DNA from: Massilia sp. ST3
GTDB taxonomy: Bacteria; Pseudomonadota; Gammaproteobacteria; Burkholderiales; Burkholderiaceae_D
DNA: 64,000 nucleotides
Assembly (NCBI RefSeq): GCF_018119405.1
Contig: NZ_JAGPWC010000007.1
Location: 37,623-101,622, forward strand
Direction: 5' to 3'
The notes beneath the pieces are model-generated. The model was not told where the DNA came from. It searched no databases and was given only the letters and a program-made list of their open reading frames with translations. This document shows, one piece after another, positions 31,860 through 44,007 of the stretch (the stretch's first letter is position 1; every line of letters begins with the position of its first letter). The translations under genes and the position numbers were made by a program.

Positions 31860-34400
31860 ATGCCCAACAAGAAACACAACCAGGCCGGACAGGACCCCAC
31901 CCCCGAGGGCTATGTGCGCGTGCGCGGCGCGCGCGAGCACAACCTGAAGAACGTCAGCCTCGACATCCCGCGCGGCGCGCTGGTGGTGTTCACCGGCGTG
32001 TCCGGTTCCGGCAAGTCCTCGCTGGCCTTCGGCACCCTGTACGCGGAAGCCCAGCGGCGCTACCTGGAATCGGTCTCGCCCTATGCGCGCCGCCTGTTCC
32101 ACCAGATGCCGGTGCCGGAAGTGGACGAGATCGAAGGCCTGCCACCCGCCGTCGCCCTGCAGCAGCAGCGCGGCACGCCGACCGCCCGTTCCTCGGTGGG
32201 CAGCGTCAGCACCCTGTCGAATTCCCTGCGCATGCTGTACTCGCGCGCCGGCGACTATCCCCCGGGGCAGGAGCTGCTGTACGCGGAATCCTTCTCGCCC
32301 AACACCGCGCAGGGCGCCTGTCCGCGCTGCTCGGGCCTGGGCCGCATCTACGACGTCACCGAGCAGTCGATGGTGCCTGACGACAGCCTCACCATCCGCG
32401 AGCGCGCCATCGCCGCCTGGCCGCCGGCCTGGCACGGCCAGAACCTGCGCGACATCCTGGTGACCCTGGGCTACGACGTCGACACGCCCTGGCGCGACCT
32501 GCCGCGCAAGGACCGCGACTGGATCCTGTACACCGAGGAGAGCCCGACCGTGCCGGTGTACGCCGGCCTCACGCCGAAGGAGACGCGCGCCGCCCTGCGG
32601 CGCAAGGAGACGCCCAGCTACCAGGGCACCTTCACCGGCGTGCGCCGCTACGTGCTGCAGACCTTCGCCAATACCGAGAGCGCGTCGATGAAGAAGCGCG
32701 TGGCCCGCTACATGGTCAGCACCGCCTGCCCGGAGTGCGAGGGCAAGCGCCTGCGCAAGGAATCGCTGTCGGTCACCTTCGCCGGCGCCGACATCGCCGA
32801 GATCTCGCGCATGCCGCTCGAACGCCTGGCCGCGCTGCTGCGTCCCTATGCGGAAGGCAAGGACAAGGACACCGGCGGGCTGTACGCCGAGCAGGTGGTG
32901 GTGCGGCGCCGCATCGCGGCCGACCTGTATGCGCGCCTGGAAGTGCTGCTGGCCCTGGGCCTGGGCTACCTGGCGCTGGAACGCAGCACGCCGACCCTGT
33001 CGCCGGGCGAGCTGCAGCGCCTGCGCCTGGCCACCCAGGTGCGTTCCAGCCTGTTCGGCGTGGTCTACGTGCTGGACGAGCCCTCGGCCGGCCTGCACCC
33101 GGCCGACACCGAGGCCCTGCTCGACGCCCTGGCCCAGCTCAAGGCGGCCGGCAATTCGCTGTTCGTGGTCGAGCACGCGCTGGACGTGATCCGCCAGGCC
33201 GACTGGCTGGTCGACGTCGGCCCCATGGCGGGCGAGCGCGGCGGCCAGATCCTGTACAGCGGCGAGCCTGGCGGCCTGCGCAAGGTCGACAAGTCGCAGA
33301 CCCGGCGCTACCTGTTCGACGAGGCGCCGCTGCCCCAACGCGCGCCGCGCACGCCCACCGGCTGGCTCAAGCTCGAAGGCGTGCGCCGGAACAACCTGCA
33401 CGGCATCGACGTTGCCTTCCCGCTGGGCGTGCTCACCAGCGTCACCGGCGTGTCCGGTTCGGGGAAATCCAGCCTGGTCAGCCAGGTGCTGGTGGAACTG
33501 GTGAGCGCGGCGCTCGGCCACGCGCCCGTGGAAGAAGAGGAGACGCCGGGCGAGCCGAGCCTGGAGCAGGAGGAGGAATTGCCGCTGGAAGGCCGCATCG
33601 CCAGCGGCATGGAGGGCGTGCGGCGCCTGGTGCGGGTGGACCAGAAGCCGATCGGCCGCACTCCGCGTTCCAACCTGGCCACTTACACCGGCCTGTTCGA
33701 CCAGGTGCGCAAGCTGTTCGCCGCCACGCCGGACGCGCGCAAGCGCCGCTACGACGCCGGCCGCTTTTCCTTCAACGTCGCCAAGGGCCGCTGCGAGCAC
33801 TGCGCGGGTGAAGGTTTCGTGATGGTCGAGCTGCTGTTCCTGCCCAGCGTGTACGCCCCTTGCCCCACCTGCGAAGGCGCGCGCTACAACGCCAAGACCC
33901 TGGAAGTGACCTACCGCGGCCGCAACATCGCCGAGGTGCTCGGCATGACGGTGGGGGAGGCGATCGCCTTCTTCAAGGACGAGCCCCTGGTCGAACGCTC
34001 GCTCGAGGTGCTGGCCGAGGTGGGCCTGGACTACCTGCGCCTGGGCCAGCCGGCCACCGAGCTGTCCGGGGGCGAAGCCCAGCGCATCAAGCTGGCGGCC
34101 GAGCTGCAGCGCGCCACGCGCGGCAACGCCCTGTACGTGCTGGACGAGCCGACCACCGGCCTGCATCCGCTCGATGCCGACCGGCTGATGGTGCAGCTCA
34201 ACCGGCTGGTCGATGCGGGCAATACCGTGATCGTGGTCGAGCACACCATGCGCGTGGTGGCGGGCAGCGACTGGGTGATCGACATCGGGCCGGGGGCGGG
34301 CGACGCCGGCGGCAAGCTGGTGGCCTGCGGTCCGCCGGGGGAGGTGGCCAGGAACAAGACGAGCCGGACGGCGCCCTACCTGCGCAAGCATATCCCGTAG
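31860..34400 (+). CDS. excinuclease ATPase paralogue (UvrA2-like)
   Basis: This 846-residue protein has the duplicated ABC-ATPase layout of UvrA. Walker A GVSGSGKSSL appears twice (about residue 41 and 534), with two signature motifs, LSPGELQRLRLA and LSGGEAQRIKLA, and two Walker B regions followed by DEPSAGLHP and DEPTTGLHP. Zinc-type Cys pairs (CPRC, CPEC, CEHC, CPTC) are present. At 846 residues it is ~95 shorter than canonical UvrA (about 940), as in UvrA2-type paralogues that lack the UvrB-binding insert and are linked to drug or damage tolerance. No uvrB or uvrC adjoins. Its TAG stop lies inside a family A repeat. Confidence 0.88.
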   Translation: MPNKKHNQAGQDPTPEGYVRVRGAREHNLKNVSLDIPRGALVVFTGVSGSGKSSLAFGTLYAEAQRRYLESVSPYARRLFHQMPVPEVDEIEGLPPAVALQQQRGTPTARSSVGSVSTLSNSLRMLYSRAGDYPPGQELLYAESFSPNTAQGACPRCSGLGRIYDVTEQSMVPDDSLTIRERAIAAWPPAWHGQNLRDILVTLGYDVDTPWRDLPRKDRDWILYTEESPTVPVYAGLTPKETRAALRRKETPSYQGTFTGVRRYVLQTFANTESASMKKRVARYMVSTACPECEGKRLRKESLSVTFAGADIAEISRMPLERLAALLRPYAEGKDKDTGGLYAEQVVVRRRIAADLYARLEVLLALGLGYLALERSTPTLSPGELQRLRLATQVRSSLFGVVYVLDEPSAGLHPADTEALLDALAQLKAAGNSLFVVEHALDVIRQADWLVDVGPMAGERGGQILYSGEPGGLRKVDKSQTRRYLFDEAPLPQRAPRTPTGWLKLEGVRRNNLHGIDVAFPLGVLTSVTGVSGSGKSSLVSQVLVELVSAALGHAPVEEEETPGEPSLEQEEELPLEGRIASGMEGVRRLVRVDQKPIGRTPRSNLATYTGLFDQVRKLFAATPDARKRRYDAGRFSFNVAKGRCEHCAGEGFVMVELLFLPSVYAPCPTCEGARYNAKTLEVTYRGRNIAEVLGMTVGEAIAFFKDEPLVERSLEVLAEVGLDYLRLGQPATELSGGEAQRIKLAAELQRATRGNALYVLDEPTTGLHPLDADRLMVQLNRLVDAGNTVIVVEHTMRVVAGSDWVIDIGPGAGDAGGKLVACGPPGEVARNKTSRTAPYLRKHIP

Positions 34401-34508
34401 GGTGGACGGCTCTGCCGTCCACGCGGTGACAGGTATCGGCTTCGTTATCGCGTCGGTGCCGGCATACGGAGGTTGAACGCGTGGACGGGGGACCCGTCCA
34501 CCCTACGG
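34397..34508. repeat. intergenic repeat family A, locus 2 (inverted pair)
   Basis: Unit 1 (34397-34425) reads GTAGGGTGGACGGC-TCT-GCCGTCCACGCG. Unit 2 (34470-34508) reads GGTTGAACGCGTGGACG, then GGGGACCCGTCCACCCTACGG. The UvrA-like stop codon is formed by the first bases of unit 1. Confidence 0.85.
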
Positions 34509-34574
34509 TCACGGATCGTAGTTCTTTGTATTTACTAAAAAAATTCAGATTTCCGCCCCTTCAAACAGCTGAGC

Positions 34575-34588
34575 AGCACGCTCGTGCT
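34575..34588 (+). promoter_or_regulatory. possible operator before the hybrid kinase operon
   Basis: The perfect inverted repeat AGCACG-CT-CGTGCT lies about 80 bases upstream of the kinase gene in its promoter region; TACACT at about 34629 may be its -10. Both are suggestive only. Confidence 0.3.
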
Positions 34589-34668
34589 AACCCCTCTCTC
34601 CAGTGTGCGCCAAAAATCTTGTTTGAGTTACACTTTGGATATTTTTTTCCTAACAAACACTCAAACGC

Positions 34669-38145
<3,477 letters not shown>

Positions 38146-38162
38146 CAAGCGATGACGAAGCC

Positions 38163-38993
38163 ATGACGAAGCCACCGAGCGATTTCGACATCGAACTGCG
38201 CATGCTGGTCGAGGCGGTCTACCTGAAGTACAACTACGACTTCCGCGACTACACCGGCGCCTCGCAGAAGCGGCGCGTCCTGGTGGCGATGCGCGAGATG
38301 GGCTGCGACACCGTGTCGGCGCTGCAGGCCAAGGTCCTGCACGCGCCGAACGGCTTCGCCCAGCTGCTGCAATACCTGACCATCCCCGTCACCGAGATGT
38401 TCCGCGACCCGGAATACTTCCTGGCGGTGCGCGAGCAGGTGGCGCCTTTCCTGAGCACCTACCCCTCGCTGAAGATCTGGGTGGCCGGCTGCAGCACCGG
38501 CGAAGAAGTGTATTCGCTCGCCATCCTGCTCAAGGAAGAGGGGCTGCTGGAACGCAGCATCATCTACGCCACCGACATCAATCCGCAGTCGCTGGAAGCG
38601 GCGCGGCGCGGCGTGTTCCCGCTCGAGCGCATGCGCCTGTATACCGAGAACTACCAGAAGGCCGGCGGCCGGAAGGCCTTCTCGGACTACTATATCGCCG
38701 CCTACGACGGCGCCAAGTTCGACCGCTCGCTGGTGGAGAACGTGACCTTCGCCGACCACAGCCTGGCCACCGACAGCGTGTTCTCCGAGACCCATTTCGT
38801 CAGCTGCCGCAATGTGCTGATCTACTTTAACCGCCAGCTCCAGGACCGCGTGCTGGGCCTGTTCCACGAGTCGCTGTGCCACCGCGGCTTCATGGGACTG
38901 GGCAGCAAGGAGTCGATCGACTTTTCCAGCTACGCCGGACGCTTCGAGCCGCTCGCCAAGCGCGAGCGCCTGTTCCGCAAGGTGGCGGCATGA
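38163..38993 (+). CDS. CheR-type protein-glutamate O-methyltransferase
   Basis: This 276-residue SAM-dependent methyltransferase resembles CheR, which methylates glutamates of chemoreceptors. The N-terminal helical domain (~5-75, ending TIPVTEMFRDPEYF) precedes the catalytic domain with IWVAGCSTGEEVYSLAILL and ATDINPQSLEAA. The FVSCRNVLIYFN motif near residue 216 is also typical. The start at 38163 lies in a tandem duplication of ATGACGAAGCC; the first copy would encode only MTKP before a stop. There is no chemoreceptor in the window, so its targets may be the adjacent kinase or receptors elsewhere. The gene overlaps cheB in an ATGA junction. Confidence 0.9.
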   Translation: MTKPPSDFDIELRMLVEAVYLKYNYDFRDYTGASQKRRVLVAMREMGCDTVSALQAKVLHAPNGFAQLLQYLTIPVTEMFRDPEYFLAVREQVAPFLSTYPSLKIWVAGCSTGEEVYSLAILLKEEGLLERSIIYATDINPQSLEAARRGVFPLERMRLYTENYQKAGGRKAFSDYYIAAYDGAKFDRSLVENVTFADHSLATDSVFSETHFVSCRNVLIYFNRQLQDRVLGLFHESLCHRGFMGLGSKESIDFSSYAGRFEPLAKRERLFRKVAA

Positions 38994-39595
38994 GCGCCGA
39001 TCCGCATATGGCCCGGGTGCTGGAGGGGCGCCGCTTCGAATTGGTGATCATCGGCGGCTCGGCCGGCGGCGTCGACGCCCTGATCGGCCTGCTGCCGGCG
39101 CTGCCCGAGACCTTCGGCCCCGGCGTGGTGTGCATCCTGCACATCCCGGCCGACCGCGACAGCCGCCTGGCCGAGCTGTTCGCCGCGCGCGTGGCGCTGC
39201 CGGTACGCGAGGCGCGCGACAAGGAGCCGCTCGAAGGGGGCACGGTGTATTTCGCCGGACCGGGCTATCATCTGTCGATCGAAGCCGACCGCAGTTTCTC
39301 GCTCAGCTGCGAGCCGCCCGTGCACTTCGCGCGGCCGGCGATCGACGTGTTGATGGAATCCGCCGCCGACGCCTACGGCCCGGCCATGGCCGGCATCCTC
39401 TTGAGCGGCGCCAACCACGACGGCGCCGACGGCATGGCCCGCATCAAGGCCTGCGGCGGCTTGACCGTCGTGCAGGAACCGAACGAAGCCCAGGCCAGCA
39501 CCATGCCCGAAGAGGCGATCCGGCGCAGCACCCCGGACCTGGTGCTGCCACTCAGCGGCATCCGCACGCTGCTGTCCTTGTTGGAGAAACCATGA
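38990..39595 (+). CDS. CheB-type protein-glutamate methylesterase domain protein
   Basis: This 201-residue methylesterase has no receiver domain. The catalytic triad residues lie in GGSAGGVDAL (Ser), LHIPADRDSRL (His) and LSGANHDGADGM (Asp). It opposes the upstream CheR. Without a receiver domain, its activity must be controlled by partner proteins, plausibly the kinase modules encoded on both sides. Both ends overlap neighbours in ATGA junctions, implying coupled translation. Confidence 0.9.
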   Translation: MSADPHMARVLEGRRFELVIIGGSAGGVDALIGLLPALPETFGPGVVCILHIPADRDSRLAELFAARVALPVREARDKEPLEGGTVYFAGPGYHLSIEADRSFSLSCEPPVHFARPAIDVLMESAADAYGPAMAGILLSGANHDGADGMARIKACGGLTVVQEPNEAQASTMPEEAIRRSTPDLVLPLSGIRTLLSLLEKP

Positions 39596-40812
39596 GCGTC
39601 CAAGACCCTAGCAAGATCCTCATCGTCGACGACCTGCCGGAAAACCTGCAGGCCCTGGAAGCGCTGCTGCGCACCGAGCCCTGCGAAGTCTACCAGGCCG
39701 CCTCGGGCGACCAGGCCCTGGCCCTGCTGCTGGAGCACGAGTTCGCGCTGGCCATCCTCGACGTCCAGATGCCCGGCATGGACGGCTTCGAGCTGGCGAC
39801 CCTGATGCGGGGCACCGAGCGCACCCGCCACATTCCGATCATGTTCGTGTCCGCCGCCGGGCGCGAGCTGAACTACGCCTTCAAGGGCTACGAGAGCGGG
39901 GCGGTCGACTTCCTCTACAAGCCGCTCGACCCGGACGCGGTGCGCGGCAAGGTCAAGGTCTTCGTCGCGCTCGACCAGCAGCGGCGCGAGACGCGGCGCC
40001 AGATGGCGGCGCTGGAGCGCAGCCGCCAGGAGCAGGAAACCCTGCTGCGCGAGCTGAACGCCACCCAGGAAGAGCTGCAGCGCTCGCTGCGCATGCGCGA
40101 CGAATTCATGTCGCTGGTGGCGCACGAGCTGCGTACGCCGCTCAACACCCTGTTCCTGGAAACCCAGATGCGCAGCCTGCAGATCCGGCGCGGCAACGCG
40201 GCCGCCTTCAGCCCGGACCAGATGGAAGCGATGGTGCGGCGCGACGAGCGCCAGATCAAGGCCATGATCCGCCTGATCGACGACATGCTCGACGTCTCGC
40301 GCATGCGCAGCGGGAAGTTGTCGATTCGTCCCTGCAATGTCGAACTGGTCAGCCTGCTGGAGCGGGTGGTCAGCGACATGGCCCTGCAGGCGGCGTCCAC
40401 CGGCACCACCCTGACCCTGGTGCCGCACGATCCGGTGGTAGGGTGCTGGGACGAATTCCGCATCGAGCAGGTGGTGGTCAACCTGCTGACCAATGCGCTG
40501 CGCTACGGCGGCGGCCAGCCGGTCGAGGTGAGCGTGCAGCTGGACGGCGACCGGGTCCAGGTCGACGTGCGCGACCAGGGCAAGGGCATCGCCGCGACCG
40601 ACATCGAGCGCATCTTCGAACCCTACGAGCGCGGCGCGCGCAACGGCGAGCCGAAGGGCCTGGGACTGGGACTGTACATCTCGCGCCAGCTGGCGGTGTC
40701 GCACGGCGGCGAGCTGCGCGTGGCCAGCAAGCCGGGCGAGGGCTCGACCTTCAGCCTGCACCTCCCCTGCACCGAACAGGAAGCCTTCGCCGAAGCCGCC
40801 AGCGGCGTGTGA
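39592..40812 (+). CDS. receiver-histidine kinase (REC-HisKA-HATPase)
   Basis: This 406-residue soluble protein has an N-terminal receiver (~8-125, LIVDDLPENLQAL with phospho-Asp in AILDVQMPGMDGF), a coiled coil (~130-165), HisKA with His in LVAHELRTPLNTLFLE near 182, and an HATPase domain (N-box VVVNLLTNALRYGG, G1 DQGKGIAATD, G2 GLGLGLYISRQL). The architecture allows the upstream hybrid kinase to phosphorylate this receiver and thereby tune the kinase, closing a relay. It is the last gene of the four-gene operon. Confidence 0.9.
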   Translation: MSVQDPSKILIVDDLPENLQALEALLRTEPCEVYQAASGDQALALLLEHEFALAILDVQMPGMDGFELATLMRGTERTRHIPIMFVSAAGRELNYAFKGYESGAVDFLYKPLDPDAVRGKVKVFVALDQQRRETRRQMAALERSRQEQETLLRELNATQEELQRSLRMRDEFMSLVAHELRTPLNTLFLETQMRSLQIRRGNAAAFSPDQMEAMVRRDERQIKAMIRLIDDMLDVSRMRSGKLSIRPCNVELVSLLERVVSDMALQAASTGTTLTLVPHDPVVGCWDEFRIEQVVVNLLTNALRYGGGQPVEVSVQLDGDRVQVDVRDQGKGIAATDIERIFEPYERGARNGEPKGLGLGLYISRQLAVSHGGELRVASKPGEGSTFSLHLPCTEQEAFAEAASGV

Positions 40813-40956
40813 TTCCCCGGGGACGGCGGCCACGCTGCCGGCCCCGCACGGCGTCAATCGGGCCCGCGGTTGCGCCCGCCTGGCATTTGGTCCACACTGT
40901 CCGGGCTCACTTTCCCCCATGACGTTTTCATCGACGGGCGGAGGAATACTTGACTG

Positions 40957-40993
40957 ATAGGTAAAATCAATCAAGAATATCGTTTCAATCAAT
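40957..40993 (+). promoter_or_regulatory. OxyR-like binding site before ahpC
   Basis: The layout ATAG-N7-CAAT-N7-ATCG-N7-CAAT keeps the exact four-block, seven-base spacing of the OxyR consensus ATAG-N7-CTAT-N7-ATAG-N7-CTAT, with 13 of 16 defined bases matching. It abuts a candidate promoter TTTCAC-N18-TACACT (40993-41022), a good place for activation. Confidence 0.6.
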
Positions 40994-41061
40994 TTCACAA
41001 ACGATGAGCAGCCCGGTACACTGCTCTTCATTGACTCACCAACCGCAAAACAGGAGATTAC

Positions 41062-41625
41062 ATGTCCCTCATCAACACCCAGATCAAACCGTTCAAGGCA
41101 ACCGCTTACCACGCCGGCAAATTCATCGACCTGACCGAAGAAAACTTCAAGGGCACCTGGTCGGTCGTGATGTTCTATCCGGCTGACTTCACCTTCGTCT
41201 GCCCGACCGAACTGGAAGATCTGGCGGCGTTCCAGCCTGAATTCGAAAAAATGGGCGTGAAAGTGTACGGCGTGTCGACCGACAGCCACTTCGCGCACAA
41301 GGCATGGGCCGACACCTCGGACGCCATCAAGAAAGTGAACTACCCGCTGATCGGCGACCCGACCGGCGTCCTGTCGCGTAACTTCGAAGTCATGATCGAA
41401 GAAGAAGGCATGGCCCTGCGCGGCACCTTCGTGATCAATCCGGAAGGCCAGATCAAGGTCATGGAAGTGCACGACAACGGCATCGGCCGCGACGCATCGG
41501 AACTGATGCGCAAGGTCAAGGCTGCCCAGTACGTCGCATCGCACCCGGGTGAAGTGTGCCCGGCCAAGTGGACCGAAGGCGCCGAAACCCTGACCCCGTC
41601 GCTGGACCTGGTCGGCAAGATCTAA
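41062..41625 (+). CDS. ahpC: alkyl hydroperoxide reductase subunit C (peroxiredoxin)
   Basis: This 187-residue 2-Cys peroxiredoxin reduces hydrogen peroxide and organic peroxides in the cytoplasm. The peroxidatic Cys is in [17 protein letters not shown] near residue 47, and the resolving Cys is in GEVCPAKW near 165. The length is identical to E. coli AhpC. AGGAG lies nine bases before the ATG. It is followed by ahpF, its reductase, and is preceded by an OxyR-like site, so induction by peroxide is expected. Confidence 0.97.
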   Translation: MSLINTQIKPFKATAYHAGKFIDLTEENFKGTWSVVMFYPADFTFVCPTELEDLAAFQPEFEKMGVKVYGVSTDSHFAHKAWADTSDAIKKVNYPLIGDPTGVLSRNFEVMIEEEGMALRGTFVINPEGQIKVMEVHDNGIGRDASELMRKVKAAQYVASHPGEVCPAKWTEGAETLTPSLDLVGKI

Positions 41626-41646
41626 TCGCGTCATCCCGTAGTTTGT

Positions 41647-41672
41647 CCGGGCCGCCGCGGCGGCCCGGTTCA
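41647..41672 (+). terminator. hairpin between ahpC and ahpF
   Basis: A perfect 10-bp stem CCGGGCCGCC / GGCGGCCCGG is followed by a weak T-rich stretch (TTCATTTC). Partial termination would give more AhpC than AhpF, which fits the large excess of AhpC usually needed. Confidence 0.6.
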
Positions 41673-41787
41673 TTTCTGGCGCAGCTTTTTACGCCTGGAA
41701 AGGCCAGGCAATCAAATTAGTCGATCTCACCGGCAGATTCACTACTTTGCTTAATCAAACGCTGAACGACAAAGAAGGAAGAATACG

Positions 41788-43365
41788 ATGCTCACACCTG
41801 AACTGAAAACCCAGCTTGGCGCCTACCTCCAGCGCGTGCAGCAGCCTTTCGAGATGGTCGCTTCCCTGGACGACAGCGAAACGTCGAAGCAGATGCGCGA
41901 CCTGCTGGACACCATCCAAAGCCTGCGCAGCGACAAGATCAGCGTGCGCTACGACGGCAACGACGCGCGCAAGCCGTCCTTCTCGCTGGCGCGTGCCGGC
42001 AGCGATACCAAGCTGCGCTTCGCCGGCCTGCCGCTGGGCCATGAGTTCACCTCGCTGGTGCTGGCCCTGCTGTGGACCGGCGGCCATCCGCCGAAGGTCG
42101 AGCAGGACGTCATCGACACCATCAAGGCGCTGGACGGCGAGTATAACTTCGAAGTCTACATGTCGCTGAGTTGCCATAGCTGCCCGGACGTGGTGCAGGC
42201 GGTAAGCCTGATGGCGATCCTGAACCCGCGCGTCAAGACCACCGTGATCGAAGGCGGCGCCTTCAAGCAGGAAGTCGAGGCGCGCCAGGTGATGGCGGTG
42301 CCGGCCCTGTTCCTGAACGGCGAGTTGTTCAACTCCGGCCGCACCACCGTGGAAGAAATCGTCGCCAAGCTCGACACCGGCGCCGGCGCCCGCGAGGCCG
42401 CCAAGCTCGACGCCAAGGATCCGTACGACGTGCTGATCATCGGCGGCGGCCCTGCCGGCGCGGCGGCGGCCGTGTATGCGGCCCGCAAGGGCATCCGCAC
42501 CGGCATCGCCACCGGCCGCATGGGAGGCCAGGTGAACGACACCATGTCGATCGAGAACTATATCTCGGTGCTGGAAACCGACGGTCCGAAGTTCGCGGCC
42601 GCGCTCGAAGCCCAGGTGCGCCACTACGGCGTGGAAGTGATGCAGCAGCAGGAAGCGGCCCAGCTGGTCCCGCCGGCGACCCCGGACGGCCTGGTCGAGG
42701 TGCGCTTCGCCAACGGCGGCAGCCTGAAGTCGAGCACCGTGATCCTGTCGACCGGCGCGCGCTGGCGCAATGTGAACGTGCCGGGCGAGCAGGAATACAA
42801 GAACGCCGGCGTCAACTACTGTCCGCACTGCGACGGCCCGCTGTACAAGGGCAAGCGGGTGGCGGTGATCGGCGGCGGCAACTCGGGCGTCGAGGCGGCG
42901 ATCGACCTGGCCGGCCTGGTGGAACACGTGACCCTGCTGGAGTTCGCGCACCAGCTGAAGGCGGACGCGGTGCTGGTCAACAAGCTGGAAAGCCTGAAGA
43001 ACGTGACGATCCACACCAATGCCCAGACCACCGAGATCGTCGGCGACGGCAAGAAGGTCAACGGCATCCGCTTCAAGGACCGTATCAGCGGCGAAGAACA
43101 CCTGGTGCCGCTGGAGGGCGTGTTCGTGCAGATCGGCCTGGTGCCGAACACCGAGTGGCTGAAGGGCACCTTGGAACTGTCGCGCTTCGGCGAGATCGTG
43201 GTGGATGACCATGGTGCGACCAGTATCCCTGGCGTGTTCGCGGGGGGCGATGCGACCACCACGCCGTACAAGCAGATCGTGATCGCGGCGGGGGATGGAG
43301 CGAAGTGCGCGTTGTCGGCGTTTGATTACATCATTCGCAAGCCGGTGGCGGTCGAGGCTGCGTAA
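41788..43365 (+). CDS. ahpF: alkyl hydroperoxide reductase subunit F
   Basis: This 525-residue flavoprotein transfers electrons from NADH to AhpC. It has an N-terminal double-thioredoxin region with CHSC near residue 129, followed by a thioredoxin-reductase-like body. FAD is bound by [21 protein letters not shown] near 216, the redox centre is NYCPHCDG near 345, and NAD is bound by [18 protein letters not shown]. The length agrees with E. coli AhpF (521). It lies 162 bases after ahpC, with a hairpin between. Confidence 0.97.
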   Translation: MLTPELKTQLGAYLQRVQQPFEMVASLDDSETSKQMRDLLDTIQSLRSDKISVRYDGNDARKPSFSLARAGSDTKLRFAGLPLGHEFTSLVLALLWTGGHPPKVEQDVIDTIKALDGEYNFEVYMSLSCHSCPDVVQAVSLMAILNPRVKTTVIEGGAFKQEVEARQVMAVPALFLNGELFNSGRTTVEEIVAKLDTGAGAREAAKLDAKDPYDVLIIGGGPAGAAAAVYAARKGIRTGIATGRMGGQVNDTMSIENYISVLETDGPKFAAALEAQVRHYGVEVMQQQEAAQLVPPATPDGLVEVRFANGGSLKSSTVILSTGARWRNVNVPGEQEYKNAGVNYCPHCDGPLYKGKRVAVIGGGNSGVEAAIDLAGLVEHVTLLEFAHQLKADAVLVNKLESLKNVTIHTNAQTTEIVGDGKKVNGIRFKDRISGEEHLVPLEGVFVQIGLVPNTEWLKGTLELSRFGEIVVDDHGATSIPGVFAGGDATTTPYKQIVIAAGDGAKCALSAFDYIIRKPVAVEAA

Positions 43366-43385
43366 GTTAAAAGGCTGTTGAACTG

Positions 43386-43419
43386 AAAAACGCCATCTCA
43401 TTGGAGATGGCGTTTTTGT
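43386..43419 (+). terminator. intrinsic terminator after ahpF
   Basis: A stem CGCCATCTC / GAGATGGCG with loop ATTG is flanked by A5 and T5 tracts, making it bidirectional in form. Confidence 0.93.
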
Positions 43420-43454
43420 TTGCGCCGCGCCGGCTTTCGTTTGGACCTCCAACC

Positions 43455-43576
43455 CCAAGACCGTCATTCCCGCGAAGGCGGTAACCCAAGTTTGCGTGCT
43501 CTACCACTACGATTCTACGTAGTCGCTGCGCATGGGAATTGGGTTCCCGCCTTCGCGGGAATGACGGTTTTAAGGC
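43455..43576. repeat. repeat family B, inverted pair
   Basis: Unit 1 (43455-43494) is AAGACCGTCATTCCCGCG plus AAGGCGGTAACCCAAG. Unit 2 (43534-43576) is GGGAATTGGGTTCCCGC plus CTTCGCGGGAATGACGG. The layout matches the loci at 12754 and 30402. Confidence 0.8.
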
Positions 43577-43683
43577 TAACGGTAGATTCAAAGGCAGGAG
43601 GCTGGCCGGCTTGTGAAAACCACCCCGCGCACGATTGACCACGGGTGACACCACCCATTGTCACCCGACGCTACAATACCTCG

Positions 43684-43803
43684 TTAGTGGAAGAACACCA
43701 GCAAGGCCCCCGGAAGGGCCTCGGTTTCCAGCAGCAGCCAGGTGGCTGCGGTAGCCAGCGCCAGGTGGACTGCGGTCCACGTAATTGGATGATGGCGCGC
43801 CAT
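43684..43803 (-). CDS. possible small membrane protein (39 residues)
   Basis: The frame runs ATG to TAA with GGGAG six bases before the start, GC-rich third positions, and a predicted product that is one amphipathic-to-hydrophobic helix: MARHHPITWTAVHLALATAA begins it and a second Leu-rich half ends in FFH. No homologue is recognised. Size and composition fit the many small single-span proteins that annotation pipelines skip. It is convergent with nothing and divergent from recQ. A chance frame cannot be excluded. Confidence 0.42.
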   Translation of the reverse strand: MARHHPITWTAVHLALATAATWLLLETEALPGALLVFFH

Positions 43804-44007
43804 GATGTTCTCCCGGGTACGGTTTTGCTGTGGATGATGGTTCCATGCTATCGATCCGACCCGACAGCAGGCATCGGCGGATTCTCCGTCATATTGTAGG
43901 AATACACCTTGTGCTAAGCCGGGACCGCCAAAAGTAGGCTTCCTACGTTTGCGGTAGGTCGTGTCCTATAGTCGAGTCGCGGAGCCAGGGCCAGAATCGC
44001 TCCCATC

